Below, one piece after another: positions 1 through 7,840 of a DNA stretch of 64,000 nucleotides. The stretch is from Paenibacillus terrigena DSM 21567 (GTDB lineage Bacteria > Bacillota > Bacilli > Paenibacillales > Paenibacillaceae), in NCBI RefSeq assembly GCF_000374845.1, contig NZ_KB895419.1:1-64000 (forward strand), in the 5' to 3' direction. The number at the start of each line of letters is the position of its first letter. Within the stretch, counting starts at the first letter, position 1. Below the pieces are notes generated by a model. That model was not told the DNA's origin, made no database searches, and saw nothing but the letters and a program-made list of their open reading frames with translations. A program made the position numbers and the translations under genes.

Positions 1-200
1 TGGAAAGTGTTCTGTCCACGACCATCTTCTAACGAAACTCCTTTTTGAGACTTCTTAACCCAAACGAGCACCTGACATTTACTACGTATATTCAATTGCT
101 TCGCTACTTCTCGAGAACTTACCCCTGACTCATAAAGTCGAATGGCTTCGTTTTTTAATTGTTCCGTGTATTGGATGAATACTTGTCCCTTTTTTGCCAT
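1..200 (-). CDS. IS3-family transposase OrfA, N-terminal part (runs off left edge)
   Basis: The first 66 codons of a transposase DNA-binding subunit are present. The protein begins MAKKGQVFIQYTEQLKNEAI and continues with the helix-turn-helix region (residues about 14-50, with RLYESGVSSREVAKQL) that in IS3/IS150-group OrfA proteins recognises the IS ends. The ATG at 200-198 is preceded by GGAGGGG at suitable distance. OrfA normally works with OrfB, the DDE integrase, through a programmed frameshift; neither the frameshift site nor OrfB is in the window. The reading frame is open to the edge. Confidence 0.8.
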   Translation of the reverse strand, partial: MAKKGQVFIQYTEQLKNEAIRLYESGVSSREVAKQLNIRSKCQVLVWVKKSQKGVSLEDGRGQNTF

Positions 201-263
201 GAAAAATCCCCTCCGGTTGCAGCTTTCAAGTCCATTGTACCAGTGGACTTTTCTTCACTGTCA
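1..263 (-). mobile_element. IS3-type insertion sequence, one end only
   Basis: A transposase reading frame enters from the left edge on the minus strand, preceded by about 60 bp of non-coding DNA. The plausible outer end is at 263, where the minus strand reads TGACAGTGAAGAAAAG, a TG-starting terminus as usual for IS3-family inverted repeats. The rest of the element, its other end and any target duplication lie outside the window, so completeness and activity cannot be judged. The exact boundary is an inference from the TG rule. Confidence 0.6.
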
Positions 264-393
264 ACCATAAGGGGATAATATCAATGATTCGGCTTTTTTT
301 GTGTTGGGTGATTAATATACATTTTTATTGGGGGGAATGCATGATTAATGTTAAAATGGGATTATATGGATTCGACTGAAACGGGGAGGTTTC

Positions 394-591
394 ATGATGA
401 CGATTGTATCCGATACGGTGAAAATAACTAAACATAACAAAAAAGTTATGATCCGATCCGCGATTCAAGAAGATGCAAAAAGTCAAAAGATGGGTTTTAT
501 AGAGGAAGGTAGACGTGTGAAACAAATAAAAATGCAAGAAAACGACTATTGCGATTTAGTGCCTATGAGTAAATTTGTGAAGAGTAACTAG
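394..591 (+). pseudogene. Remnant of a GNAT acetyltransferase (internal in-frame deletion)
   Basis: A 65-codon frame with a good GGGGAGG ribosome site. The first ~28 residues resemble the start of a GNAT acetyltransferase. From about residue 29 the sequence KSQKMGFIEEGRRVKQIK is the typical C-terminal stretch of that family (normally LYxKxGFxxEGRRRxxIK), ending in a tail like the usual DxxxMxKFV. The central acetyl-CoA binding core with its R/QxxGxG/A loop is missing, so the product cannot be active. I infer an internal deletion of roughly 100 codons that kept the frame. It lies 130 bp from the IS end, which may be related. Confidence 0.65.
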
Positions 592-632
592 ATATAACAC
601 AATAGAAAGTGCGAATAAGGGGGATTACGATC

Positions 633-1127
633 ATGACCTATCTATTTCAACCGATGATGAGAAAACATGCGGAAAGTATGATGAATTGGCGATATCAGGA
701 GCCTTATGATTTTTATAATTTTGACAATAGCGAAGAAATGATGAGTGAACTCATGAATGGCGATTATTATAGCGTATTTAACGATAAGGATATTGAATCG
801 CCAATAGGTTTCTTCTGTATCGGCAACTCAGCCAGGGTTCCAGCAGGGTACACCGCTGGGATCTATAACAGATCTGAACTCATGGACGTTGGGTTAGGAC
901 TTGAACCATCCCAGACAGGAAAGGGATTGGGAAGGATATTTGTTAAGGAAGGAATGGATTACCTTAGACAGCTCTTGAATCAAGAGATGTTTCGACTGGT
1001 TGTGGCAAGTTTTAATGAAAGAGCGATACATGTCTATCGGGAAAATGGTTTCGTAGAACATAGCAAAATCACGAGTAAAGTTCATGATCGAGAAGTAGAG
1101 TTTATATGCATGATCAGAGAAAATTAA
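633..1127 (+). CDS. GNAT family N-acetyltransferase
   Basis: A 164-residue cytoplasmic acetyl-CoA dependent acetyltransferase; the acceptor is unknown. The acetyl-CoA loop is seen as EPSQTGKGLGRIFVKEG around residue 98, preceded by a beta-4 strand with LMDVGLGL. It is followed by the C-terminal VASFNERAIHVYRENGFVE motif (about residues 130-150) typical of GNAT. The ATG at 633 is chosen over a GTG at 609 because AAGGGGG (618-624) sits 8 nt upstream. It is the first intact gene of the plus-strand small-enzyme island. The fold assignment is firm, the substrate open. Confidence 0.85.
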   Translation: MTYLFQPMMRKHAESMMNWRYQEPYDFYNFDNSEEMMSELMNGDYYSVFNDKDIESPIGFFCIGNSARVPAGYTAGIYNRSELMDVGLGLEPSQTGKGLGRIFVKEGMDYLRQLLNQEMFRLVVASFNERAIHVYRENGFVEHSKITSKVHDREVEFICMIREN

Positions 1128-1183
1128 AAACACAATTCTTACTAAAGGTCTATTGATTCGGAACTTGAACGATGAGGTGAATA

Positions 1184-1678
1184 ATGCCGAGAATCATTAC
1201 TTTAGCAGATGGGAGATCAATCGAAGTCGATTGTCTAAGCTGCGCTTTGACAAGTAGTCTCATACAACCAACAGGTGGAGTTATATACGAATCAAGCCGT
1301 TTTCATATCCACCAAGATGTTGCTTATCCAATAAGAGGGTTAGTGATATTAGCATCGAAGAGACATTTTTATGGCATGGATGAACTATCAGATGAGGAGC
1401 AAGTTGAGTACATATCATTAATTCATCGGATTCGAAGTGCACAACGAACGAAGTTGGGTATCGAGAAAGTCTATTATTTTTATAATGAGGATACAACTCA
1501 TCATTTTTATTTATGGATGGTTCCTAGGTATGAGTGGATGAGCCAATTTGGAAAATCGGTTGAATCTCTAAGGCCCGTATTGTTGCACGCACGGAATAAC
1601 CTGAATGATGAGGAGAATATGAGAAGCGTTATTGAAGGGATCAACATATTAAAGGATTTTTTCAAGAATGAACCATAA
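1184..1678 (+). CDS. HIT-like protein with degenerate histidine triad
   Basis: A 164-residue protein of the histidine-triad superfamily, whose members hydrolyse or transfer nucleotides (for example Ap4A hydrolases). A CxxC pair (C17, C20) near the N-terminus resembles the zinc-type knuckle of HIT hydrolases. The catalytic strand reads THHFYLWMVPRYEW around residues 105-117. In relatives this is HxHxWLxPRYEW; here the middle histidine is replaced by tyrosine (Y109), so activity may be changed or lost. The start ATG has GAGGTG 7 nt upstream. The gene stands between GNAT and Nudix genes, which fits a nucleotide-metabolite housekeeping role, but no substrate can be assigned. Confidence 0.7.
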   Translation: MPRIITLADGRSIEVDCLSCALTSSLIQPTGGVIYESSRFHIHQDVAYPIRGLVILASKRHFYGMDELSDEEQVEYISLIHRIRSAQRTKLGIEKVYYFYNEDTTHHFYLWMVPRYEWMSQFGKSVESLRPVLLHARNNLNDEENMRSVIEGINILKDFFKNEP

Positions 1679-1756
1679 GGAAGTTAATCACGAGAACACT
1701 TGTGCGCATTGTGATAAAAAGGTAAAATATAGATATTGAGAGGGCGTTAGGATTCG

Positions 1757-2230
1757 ATGGAAATGATATGGCATCGTCATCTTGGCATCTATGGTATTTG
1801 TATTGAGCATGAACAATTGCTAGTCATCCACAAGAATGGTGGACCTTATACTGGAAGATTTGATTTGCCAGGCGGGAGTATTGAACCGAATGAATCGATA
1901 CTTAAGACAATTGTTCGAGAATTTTTAGAAGAAACGGGTATATCAATTCATGTATTAAGGAACATTGGAACGAAAGATTTTATTGTACCTTGGAGAAGAA
2001 GTAATTTCGATCATACACATTGTCATCATATCGCTGTATTTTATGAAGTGACGAGAATGAGTGGGAGCATTGAAGAGTCTCCTAACATAGGTGATTCATT
2101 AGGAGCAGCCTGGGTCTCTATCAATGATTTGAATGAACATAATTCTTCACCCTTAGTGATCGAAGCGATGCAATGGATTCAATATAAGCAGTTTAATATC
2201 GAGACGAAAGAGTACTTAGCAGAGCTATAA
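1757..2230 (+). CDS. Nudix hydrolase
   Basis: A 157-residue Nudix hydrolase, predicted to cleave a nucleoside diphosphate linked to another moiety with Mg2+ at the Nudix helix. The full box GX5EX7REUXEEXGU runs from G40 to I62 (GSIEPNE ... REFLEETGI), with the usual LPGG before it. The protein has an unusual HTHCHH histidine-rich stretch near residue 90. An in-frame second ATG lies at 1763. It is followed 23 nt later by another Nudix gene, suggesting co-transcription. The substrate is not predictable from the box. Confidence 0.88.
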   Translation: MEMIWHRHLGIYGICIEHEQLLVIHKNGGPYTGRFDLPGGSIEPNESILKTIVREFLEETGISIHVLRNIGTKDFIVPWRRSNFDHTHCHHIAVFYEVTRMSGSIEESPNIGDSLGAAWVSINDLNEHNSSPLVIEAMQWIQYKQFNIETKEYLAEL

Positions 2231-2253
2231 CCATACATGAGGAGACAGCTATA

Positions 2254-2679
2254 ATGAGAAGGATTAATGTTGTGTACTCACTAATTACGGATCCGTCAAA
2301 ATCCAAAATACTTATGGTCAAGAATAGCGATAATGGGAGCTGGACACTTCCAGGTGGACTTGTAGAAGAGGAAGAGTATCTTGAAGCAGCTGCAATTCGA
2401 GAAGCGAAAGAAGAAACAGGATTGGACATTAAAGTCTTAGGAATCGTAGCTGTCAATGAAGCAATCCTCGAGAAACAGGGAGAACATGCTGTATTTATTA
2501 CTTTTAAAGCTGAAATTATTGGAGGAAAACAAGAAATTGTAAGACCCGACGAGATTAATGATATTCAGTGGATTGCTGTAGAACAAGCTGATCAATTGAT
2601 GCCTTACTATCTAGAAGGGCTTTGCGAGATTGTTCGTAAGGATGTTGAAGTCACATATTTTAATGAAGGAAGAGTATAG
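2254..2679 (+). CDS. Nudix hydrolase (MutT-like)
   Basis: A 141-residue Nudix hydrolase. The box runs G35-L57 (GLVEEEE ... REAKEETGL) directly after WTLPGG, fully conserved. GAGGAG lies 12 nt upstream of the ATG. It is clearly paralogous to the Nudix protein at 8384-8818: same start MRR, same REAKEETG box, the shared ITFxAxIIGG strand and the LMP segment near residue 113. Members of this type hydrolyse (d)NTPs, ADP-ribose or nucleotide sugars; the actual substrate is unknown. It sits between another Nudix gene and a HAD phosphatase. Confidence 0.88.
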   Translation: MRRINVVYSLITDPSKSKILMVKNSDNGSWTLPGGLVEEEEYLEAAAIREAKEETGLDIKVLGIVAVNEAILEKQGEHAVFITFKAEIIGGKQEIVRPDEINDIQWIAVEQADQLMPYYLEGLCEIVRKDVEVTYFNEGRV

Positions 2680-2705
2680 ACACTTTCAAGGATGGTGGAA
2701 TACGC

Positions 2706-3239
2706 GTGAAGCGAAATATTGAAGCTGTATTTATCGATCGAGACGGCACAATTGGTGGGACCGGTCATTTCATTCATCCGAATCATTTTGAGTTATTTCC
2801 CAATGCACAGTTAGCCATTGATTTACTGAAGTTGCATCGAATCAAGGTATTTGCTTTTACGAATCAATATCGGATTTCACGCGGAGAGGCAACATTAGAA
2901 GAATTTAAAGCACAATTTAAGGAATATGGATTTGATGATTCTTACATTTGTCCACATGAGGTGCATGATCATTGCGATTGTCGAAAACCCCAAGCGGGTA
3001 TGTTAATTCAGGCTGCTCAGGACCATGAATTGAATTTATCTCGATGCGTGGTTATTGGTGATGTAGGTGATACGGATATGCTGGCTGCTCATTATGTTGG
3101 CGCGATGAAGATCCTGGTTAGAACAGGCTGGGGCGAAGGATCTCTAGGTTCATTTCGAGACAAATGGAATGAAACCGAACCAGACTATATAGCGAAGGAT
3201 CTCTTAGAAGCAGTGGAATGGATATTGAGTACCGGATAA
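2706..3239 (+). CDS. HAD-IIIA family phosphatase (GmhB/HisB-N-like)
   Basis: A 177-residue HAD phosphatase. Motif I is FIDRDGT with the nucleophile D11 and acid/base D13, motif II FTNQ follows at residue 51, and motif IV appears as GDVGDTDM near residue 118. A zinc-type cluster CPHEVHDHCDCRKP (C82, H84, C90, C92) is diagnostic of the GmhB / histidinol-phosphatase subgroup, which dephosphorylates small sugar phosphates. The start is GTG. No heptose pathway genes are nearby, so the substrate is more likely a general phosphometabolite. It belongs to the small-enzyme run. Confidence 0.85.
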   Translation: MKRNIEAVFIDRDGTIGGTGHFIHPNHFELFPNAQLAIDLLKLHRIKVFAFTNQYRISRGEATLEEFKAQFKEYGFDDSYICPHEVHDHCDCRKPQAGMLIQAAQDHELNLSRCVVIGDVGDTDMLAAHYVGAMKILVRTGWGEGSLGSFRDKWNETEPDYIAKDLLEAVEWILSTG

Positions 3240-3311
3240 ATTGAAGTTTTGGATACAGGAAAATAAGAACGTTATCTATATTGCTCCTATAAAAGTAAAG
3301 AGAGGGATCAT

Positions 3312-3674
3312 ATGAAACCATTCATTGGGGCCAAATTAATCGGAGTGATGCTGTATGCTAAAGATTTGAGAAGAGCAAGTGAATGGTATTGCGACAACCT
3401 AATGTTTCAACTAGCAGATTTTGATTTTGATGATTTTGTAGAACTAACGATTGACGGACAATATGTTATGCATCTATTCAAAGATCAAGATCATATTCCA
3501 GTATCACGAGCGGTATTCTCATTCCAAACAGATCGGATTGAAGAAGTGTATCAATCCTTGGTGGACAAAAAAACAGAGATATATCCTATAGAAACATATG
3601 GGGATCATCGAAGTTTTCGGGTTAAGGATAGTGAAGGAAATATGTTAATGATTACGCAATATCATATGGACTGA
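3312..3674 (+). CDS. VOC (glyoxalase/bleomycin-resistance fold) protein
   Basis: A 120-residue single VOC module. It shows the usual order: IGVMLYAKDLRRASEWYCDNL (first beta-alpha-beta unit with the WY pair), a central HLF, and the C-terminal SFRVKDSEGNMLMITQ strand (about residues 97-114). The family includes glyoxalase I, ring-cleaving dioxygenases and drug-sequestering proteins. The normal C-terminal metal glutamate (xxELW/xxIEL) is not evident here because the last strand ends MITQYH. GAGAGGG precedes the ATG. Function is not assignable beyond the fold. Confidence 0.8.
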   Translation: MKPFIGAKLIGVMLYAKDLRRASEWYCDNLMFQLADFDFDDFVELTIDGQYVMHLFKDQDHIPVSRAVFSFQTDRIEEVYQSLVDKKTEIYPIETYGDHRSFRVKDSEGNMLMITQYHMD

Positions 3675-3787
3675 TTCGCCCGAGATGAGGAGATTAGGCA
3701 TAAAATCTGGATTTAGAGAGGGTCCCGTCTTTTATTGGATTATAATTCGAATTAAAGGATCTATAAATCTTACCGCGGAGGCTCAAA

Positions 3788-4270
3788 ATGATTAGACGAT
3801 GTACGAATTTCGATATCGATGCGATGTTTCAAATTATCAATGATGCAGCATTGGCCTACAAAGGTGTGATTCCTAATGATCGATATCATGAGCCTTATAT
3901 GGCGTCTGAAGAGTTGAACAATGAAATATCTGATGGGGTCGTATTCTGGGGGTATGAAGAGGAAGATCAATTAATAGGTGTTATGGGCATCCAAGATAAA
4001 GGTGATGTTTCTTTAATTCGCCATGCTTATGTACGAACCAATCAGCGAAAAGGTGGTATTGGTACGAAGCTTCTGGCTCATCTGATATCATTAACAAATA
4101 AACCCATATTAATAGGAACGTGGGATTCAGCCACATGGGCGATAAGTTTTTATGAGAAGAACGGGTTCGATCTTGTATCTCCCTGTGAGAAGGAAGTACT
4201 TCTTAAGAAGTATTGGAATGTTCCGGAAAGACAGATAGAGACATCAGTTGTGTTACGCAATAGAATTTAA
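3788..4270 (+). CDS. GNAT family N-acetyltransferase
   Basis: A 160-residue acetyltransferase. It begins MIRRCTNFDIDAMFQIINDAA, the typical IRxxxxxD GNAT start. The acetyl-CoA loop RTNQRKGGIGTKLLAHL lies around residues 80-96 and the late SFYEKNGF motif near residue 120. The ATG follows GCGGAGG at 8 nt. It overlaps nothing and is followed 25 nt later by a VOC gene. The substrate is unknown; it may act on a small amine or drug, as many GNATs next to VOC genes in Bacillota are thought to do. Confidence 0.85.
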   Translation: MIRRCTNFDIDAMFQIINDAALAYKGVIPNDRYHEPYMASEELNNEISDGVVFWGYEEEDQLIGVMGIQDKGDVSLIRHAYVRTNQRKGGIGTKLLAHLISLTNKPILIGTWDSATWAISFYEKNGFDLVSPCEKEVLLKKYWNVPERQIETSVVLRNRI

Positions 4271-4295
4271 TAAATCGAACAATGGAGGAGATAAG

Positions 4296-4721
4296 ATGCA
4301 ATTAGCGGGCAGTTATTTGTATATACCGGTAAGCCATTTGAATAATGCTGCAGCGTGGTATACGAAGCATTTTAGCTTTAGAGTTTATAAAGAAGACGCG
4401 CTGTTCATCGAACTTCGTTCAGAATCGGGTGTAAGAATCATGCTCATCCCTAACGAAGAGGGTATTTATTCGCACATGCATTATTCTACAGGCACACAGG
4501 CCGTCTATGGGTTCGTTGTTATGAATATCCATGAAGTCTATCAAGAATTAAAGGACGCAGGGATTCAAGTGACAGCCATAACGGACTATGAGGGTCTATC
4601 TTTTAAATTCTATGATCCTGACCAGAATATGATTGAACTCTGGGGCGACTATCCCCAGGTGGGATGGACTGTATTCGAATCTCTAAATAAAAATAACTCA
4701 AACAGGAGAAGTATCCAATGA
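4296..4721 (+). CDS. VOC (glyoxalase/bleomycin-resistance fold) protein
   Basis: A 141-residue VOC protein with YIPVSHLNNAAAWYTKHF at the N-terminus and FKFYDPDQNMIELWG near residue 115, where the glutamate of IELW is the usual metal ligand. GGAGGAG at 4284-4290 fixes the ATG at 4296 rather than an upstream in-frame start inside the GNAT gene. The stop overlaps the start of the DinB gene by 4 nt (ATGA), so the two are translationally coupled. The pairing of VOC and DinB proteins recalls thiol or toxin handling modules, but this is an inference. Confidence 0.85.
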   Translation: MQLAGSYLYIPVSHLNNAAAWYTKHFSFRVYKEDALFIELRSESGVRIMLIPNEEGIYSHMHYSTGTQAVYGFVVMNIHEVYQELKDAGIQVTAITDYEGLSFKFYDPDQNMIELWGDYPQVGWTVFESLNKNNSNRRSIQ

Positions 4722-5245
4722 ACAATTTAGATAATATTTACCTGATTACCGACATTCCAGGGTTTACACCTCAAATTAGCCGCTTGATCTCAATGATGAA
4801 TTATGCAAGATATACAACGATCGAGGCAACCCGAGGCTTAACCGTCGAACAATTGGATTTCCTACTAGATTCAGAGAGCAATTCAATTGGGGCGTTATTA
4901 TTGCATTTTGCAGCGGTGGAGTATGCCTATCAAGTTCAGACATTCGAGGGCAGAGAATTATCGGAAGAAGAATGGCTTGAATGGGGGCCAGCATTACGAT
5001 TAGGTGAAGAAGGCCGTGATTCAATAAAGGGGCAGGAGTTGAGTTTCTACATAGATCGTATGAATCAAGTCAGAATGAGAACATTAGACTTACTCGGAAC
5101 GGTAGATGATGATTGGTTAAATACTGAAGAGTCGTTCTGGTATAACAAGCCGGCGAATTATTACTTTATGTGGTTTCACGTCTTTGAAGATGAGATCAAC
5201 CATCGAGGCCAAATTCGAGTGATTCGTAAGAGACAGGGCGTCTAA
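4718..5245 (+). CDS. DinB-family protein
   Basis: A 175-residue protein of the DinB / YfiT four-helix metal-binding superfamily (DUF664-like). Candidate ligands are H63 in LLLHFAAVEYAY, and a pair in HVFEDEINHRGQI near the C-terminus (residues about 155-167), the typical late HxxxxxxHRGQ motif of this family. Some relatives act as thiol transferases using bacillithiol or mycothiol; others have no known role. The start overlaps the upstream VOC gene by 4 nt, and AGGAGAAG precedes it. Confidence 0.82.
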   Translation: MNNLDNIYLITDIPGFTPQISRLISMMNYARYTTIEATRGLTVEQLDFLLDSESNSIGALLLHFAAVEYAYQVQTFEGRELSEEEWLEWGPALRLGEEGRDSIKGQELSFYIDRMNQVRMRTLDLLGTVDDDWLNTEESFWYNKPANYYFMWFHVFEDEINHRGQIRVIRKRQGV

Positions 5246-5272
5246 ATACGAGTTGATTATTGGGAGGAACAA

Positions 5273-5689
5273 ATGAATAACGAGAGAATCATCACAAGTA
5301 CGAGCGAAGAATCGAATGATGTTCGCAATAGACTGATAGAATTTAACTCATCCCACGTACCGAATGGGCGATATGAAGTAGTGAATTTATGCGTTAAAAA
5401 TGATCAGGGAGAAATCATAGCTGGTCTTAATAGTGCAATAAAATGGAACTGGATGGAGATCGATATTTTATGGGTTCATCATGATTACCGCGGACAAGGG
5501 CTGGGAAAAAGCTTATTAGAGGAAGCGGAGCGTATTGCTAGAGATCATCAATGTACTTTTATGAAATTACACACCTTTAGTTTCCAAGCACCTGATTTTT
5601 ACCCGAAATATGGGTTCCAGGTTATGGCAACAATCGAGAATGCGCCAACAGGTCATAGCCATTATTACTTCATGAAGGAGCTTTCTTAG
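5273..5689 (+). CDS. GNAT family N-acetyltransferase (paralogue of 34411-34839)
   Basis: A 138-residue GNAT. Visible features are IIAGLNSAIKWNWMEIDILWV, the acetyl-CoA loop DYRGQGLGKSLLEEAE at residues about 75-90, and a C-terminal FSFQAPDFYPKYGFQV motif. The same architecture (EIIAGxN, DxLWV, DFQAxDFYxKxG) recurs in the gene at 34411, so the two are paralogues. GGGAGGAAC precedes the ATG. Its stop overlaps a GTG that could start the next Nudix gene. Substrate unknown. Confidence 0.87.
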   Translation: MNNERIITSTSEESNDVRNRLIEFNSSHVPNGRYEVVNLCVKNDQGEIIAGLNSAIKWNWMEIDILWVHHDYRGQGLGKSLLEEAERIARDHQCTFMKLHTFSFQAPDFYPKYGFQVMATIENAPTGHSHYYFMKELS

Positions 5690-5736
5690 TGTCGAACAAC
5701 AGAGTGGAGAGTATCAGAGCGACAGAGGTGAATACC

Positions 5737-6219
5737 ATGATGATGCCAACCCATATTGTAGCTGTAGGTGGTATTGTAGAGAGTGAACAAGGCGAGATTC
5801 TTCTGGTGAAGACGCGAGATGGAGGCTGGGTATTTCCTGGGGGCCAAGTGGAAGCTGGCGAAAATCTCATGGACGGTCTGACTCGAGAGGTCAAAGAAGA
5901 GAGCGGCATCGATATTGCCATATCACATATGATCGGCGTGTATTCGAATACTAGCACGTATAAGTGGCATGATGGGATAACTGATGTTCCAACGAAAGTT
6001 ATGCTAGATTTTTACTGCACTCCAGTCGGCGGAGAGTTGACTACTTCAGAAGAAACGTCTGAGAGCAAGTGGGTAAGGAAGAGCGAAGTTCTGGACCTGA
6101 TAACGGCTCCTGCGATTCGTACGCGTTACCAAGCCTATTTGGATTTCGATGGAAAAGTGAACTATATGGCGTATGTGACGAAGCCTGAATTCGAATTGAA
6201 GCTCACAAAGGAACTATAA
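5737..6219 (+). CDS. Nudix hydrolase
   Basis: A 160-residue Nudix hydrolase with a complete box from G36 to I58 (GQVEAGE ... REVKEESGI) after WVFPGG. Two starts compete. A GTG at 5689 overlaps the upstream stop and has AAGGAG 8 nt before it. The ATG at 5737 has AGAGGTG 6 nt upstream and begins exactly where the Nudix fold begins (THIVAVGG). I chose the ATG; the longer form would add 16 residues. It is followed 23 nt later by the interrupted Nudix gene. The substrate is unknown. Confidence 0.87.
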   Translation: MMMPTHIVAVGGIVESEQGEILLVKTRDGGWVFPGGQVEAGENLMDGLTREVKEESGIDIAISHMIGVYSNTSTYKWHDGITDVPTKVMLDFYCTPVGGELTTSEETSESKWVRKSEVLDLITAPAIRTRYQAYLDFDGKVNYMAYVTKPEFELKLTKEL

Positions 6220-6242
6220 AATAGAAAAGAAAGGGACGTATC

Positions 6243-6704
6243 ATGTCCATCGCAATAGATCATTTCTTATTCCGAGTTGCTGGCGTATTCATCAAGGAGC
6301 GAAAGGTCCTCTTACATATGACGAAGAATGGGAGAGGCTGGGTATTGCCTGGTGGTAAAGCCGAAGTGAACGAACTAACAACGGATACCATCATTAGAGA
6401 ATTTGAGGAAGAACTCGGATATACGGTGAAAGTTGATCGATTATTATGAATTATTGAGAATTTTAACGCTTATGGTGTGCCGGAATTGCATGAACATGGG
6501 ATGTATTATGCCGTTGAAGCTCCAGGTGTTATTGTTCAAGATGATGCATTTACCGGTAAAGAAGAATTGGGAATCCGTTACCAATGGGTAAATATCGATG
6601 AATTAGATCATGTGAATATCTATCCCAAAGCGTTAGGAACCCTGATCCGTGAATTAGCACAGACGGACGGCATTAAACATGTGATGAACAATGACCTTGA
6701 ATAG
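6243..6704 (+). pseudogene. Nudix hydrolase interrupted by one in-frame TGA
   Basis: The frame opens at ATG 6243 (AAGGGACG upstream) and carries an intact Nudix box, G38 to Y60 (GKAEVNE ... REFEEELGY). At 6447-6449 (codon 69) there is TGA, after which the same frame continues for 84 more sense codons to TAG at 6702. Across the stop it reads RLL-stop-IIENFNAYG; relatives have RLLWxxENFF, so TGA most likely replaces TGG (tryptophan). No shift is needed. I read this as a recent nonsense mutation or sequencing error. The downstream half has no obvious own start with a ribosome site. Confidence 0.85.
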
Positions 6705-6734
6705 TTGGGTACTACAGCTAAGGGGGGAGCATCG

Positions 6735-7691
6735 TTGCAAGAAGAGCAGCTATTAGTAGAAGGATTAGAGATCGTAGCGACGTGTAAGGGAACGACCGGT
6801 GATCTATGGCATGCACATTACGGTGTTGCGGCCATTGCGTGTTATTTCTTTCTCCAAGACAATCTGCTGCCTGGCGACATTCGCAGTACGATACTGAATC
6901 AAGCGACAGCGATGCTGAATATGCATTCCTTAGGAGAAATGAAGGAAAGTGAATCTCGTAGTGCAACCTACCCATACGCTGAAGAGAGAATATCAGATGC
7001 ATTGGAAGGGACGATCGATGAGCTGCACTGGGTGGGACATCATGTGATCTACTCTGCTTTGTCTCTTTTGGCTATAAAAGAACTCGGTTCTTGGGGGACA
7101 GAGAAACACATCGATGGCATTGTACAATTGATTCGTTCCTTCGAGAAGACGATTCCTGGCCGATCTTGGCTGGGCATATCTACGCCTGAAGTGAAACGTC
7201 TAGCTATCCCGGCAGATGATCCATTACTCCGAATTCAACACCCAAGTGACTTGTCAGTGCTAATCTTATCAGAGTTGTCTGCGTTCAATGCAATCTATAG
7301 GGCCGAAGCACATCACGATTTGATCGGTCATTTGCTTACCTTTTCACATGCACTGAATATTTTGTATGATTTAGGACATGAATCGTTGTTCCACAGAGGA
7401 CTGCGACCTCTACTCAAAATGGTCAAAGTACTTCGATTGAGTCATGATCTGCAACTAGAATCCGAAATCCCATTGTATTCTCCCGTTGATCAACTGCCGT
7501 TAGAGAAGAAGCAACCGGTGGTAGACTTGCCGCTCGAGAAGGCATTTTGGTTACACGATCATCATGGCTCGGATTGGGATTTTGGTCATGTATTTAAGTT
7601 TACATACAGCTATTACAACCATATAAAGCGAGTGCCTCAACATATCGGAGAAACTTCACTGCATAATTTTCGGTATGTGTTAAGTTTATAG
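6735..7691 (+). CDS. Unrecognised histidine-rich helical protein
   Basis: A 318-residue soluble protein that I cannot assign. It is predicted mostly helical and has many histidines in clusters: WHAHYG near residue 24, HWVGHHVIYSAL near 99, AHHDLIGHLLTFSHA near 200 and LHDHHGSDWDFGHVFKF near 275. Paired histidines plus DWD in the last cluster could form a metal or haem site, but no catalytic family motif is clear. The TTG at 6735 is chosen because AGGGGGGAG (6721-6729) lies 5 nt upstream. It follows the broken Nudix gene by 30 nt and may share its transcript. No signal peptide or membrane segment is seen. Confidence 0.7.
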   Translation: MQEEQLLVEGLEIVATCKGTTGDLWHAHYGVAAIACYFFLQDNLLPGDIRSTILNQATAMLNMHSLGEMKESESRSATYPYAEERISDALEGTIDELHWVGHHVIYSALSLLAIKELGSWGTEKHIDGIVQLIRSFEKTIPGRSWLGISTPEVKRLAIPADDPLLRIQHPSDLSVLILSELSAFNAIYRAEAHHDLIGHLLTFSHALNILYDLGHESLFHRGLRPLLKMVKVLRLSHDLQLESEIPLYSPVDQLPLEKKQPVVDLPLEKAFWLHDHHGSDWDFGHVFKFTYSYYNHIKRVPQHIGETSLHNFRYVLSL

Positions 7692-7733
7692 GAATTGATT
7701 GGTGAATTTGCGTTTTGAGAGGAGTGGTGTGGT

Positions 7734-7790
7734 ATGAAAAATATGAATCGTCAACAGGTTATCGAACAAAGCAGGTATCTATCAACGTAG
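7734..7790 (+). other. Short ORF, probable gene remnant
   Basis: An 18-codon frame (MKNMNRQQVIEQSRYLST) with a good ribosome site, GAGAGGAG at 7717-7724. The quality of the ribosome site suggests it once started a longer gene; nothing downstream continues it before the GNAT at 7841. It could also be an unannotated leader peptide. No function can be given. Confidence 0.3.
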
Positions 7791-7840
7791 AGAACCCCAT
7801 CGGATTCGGATTTCTCTACAACATTTAGGAGGATTTCAGA

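Noticed and set aside
609-632. GTG start at 609 for the GNAT gene
   Set aside because: No ribosome site; the ATG at 633 has AAGGGGG at good spacing.
6477-6704. Second half of the broken Nudix gene as a separate gene
   Set aside because: It lacks its own ribosome site and continues the same frame as the first half, so it is part of one interrupted gene.
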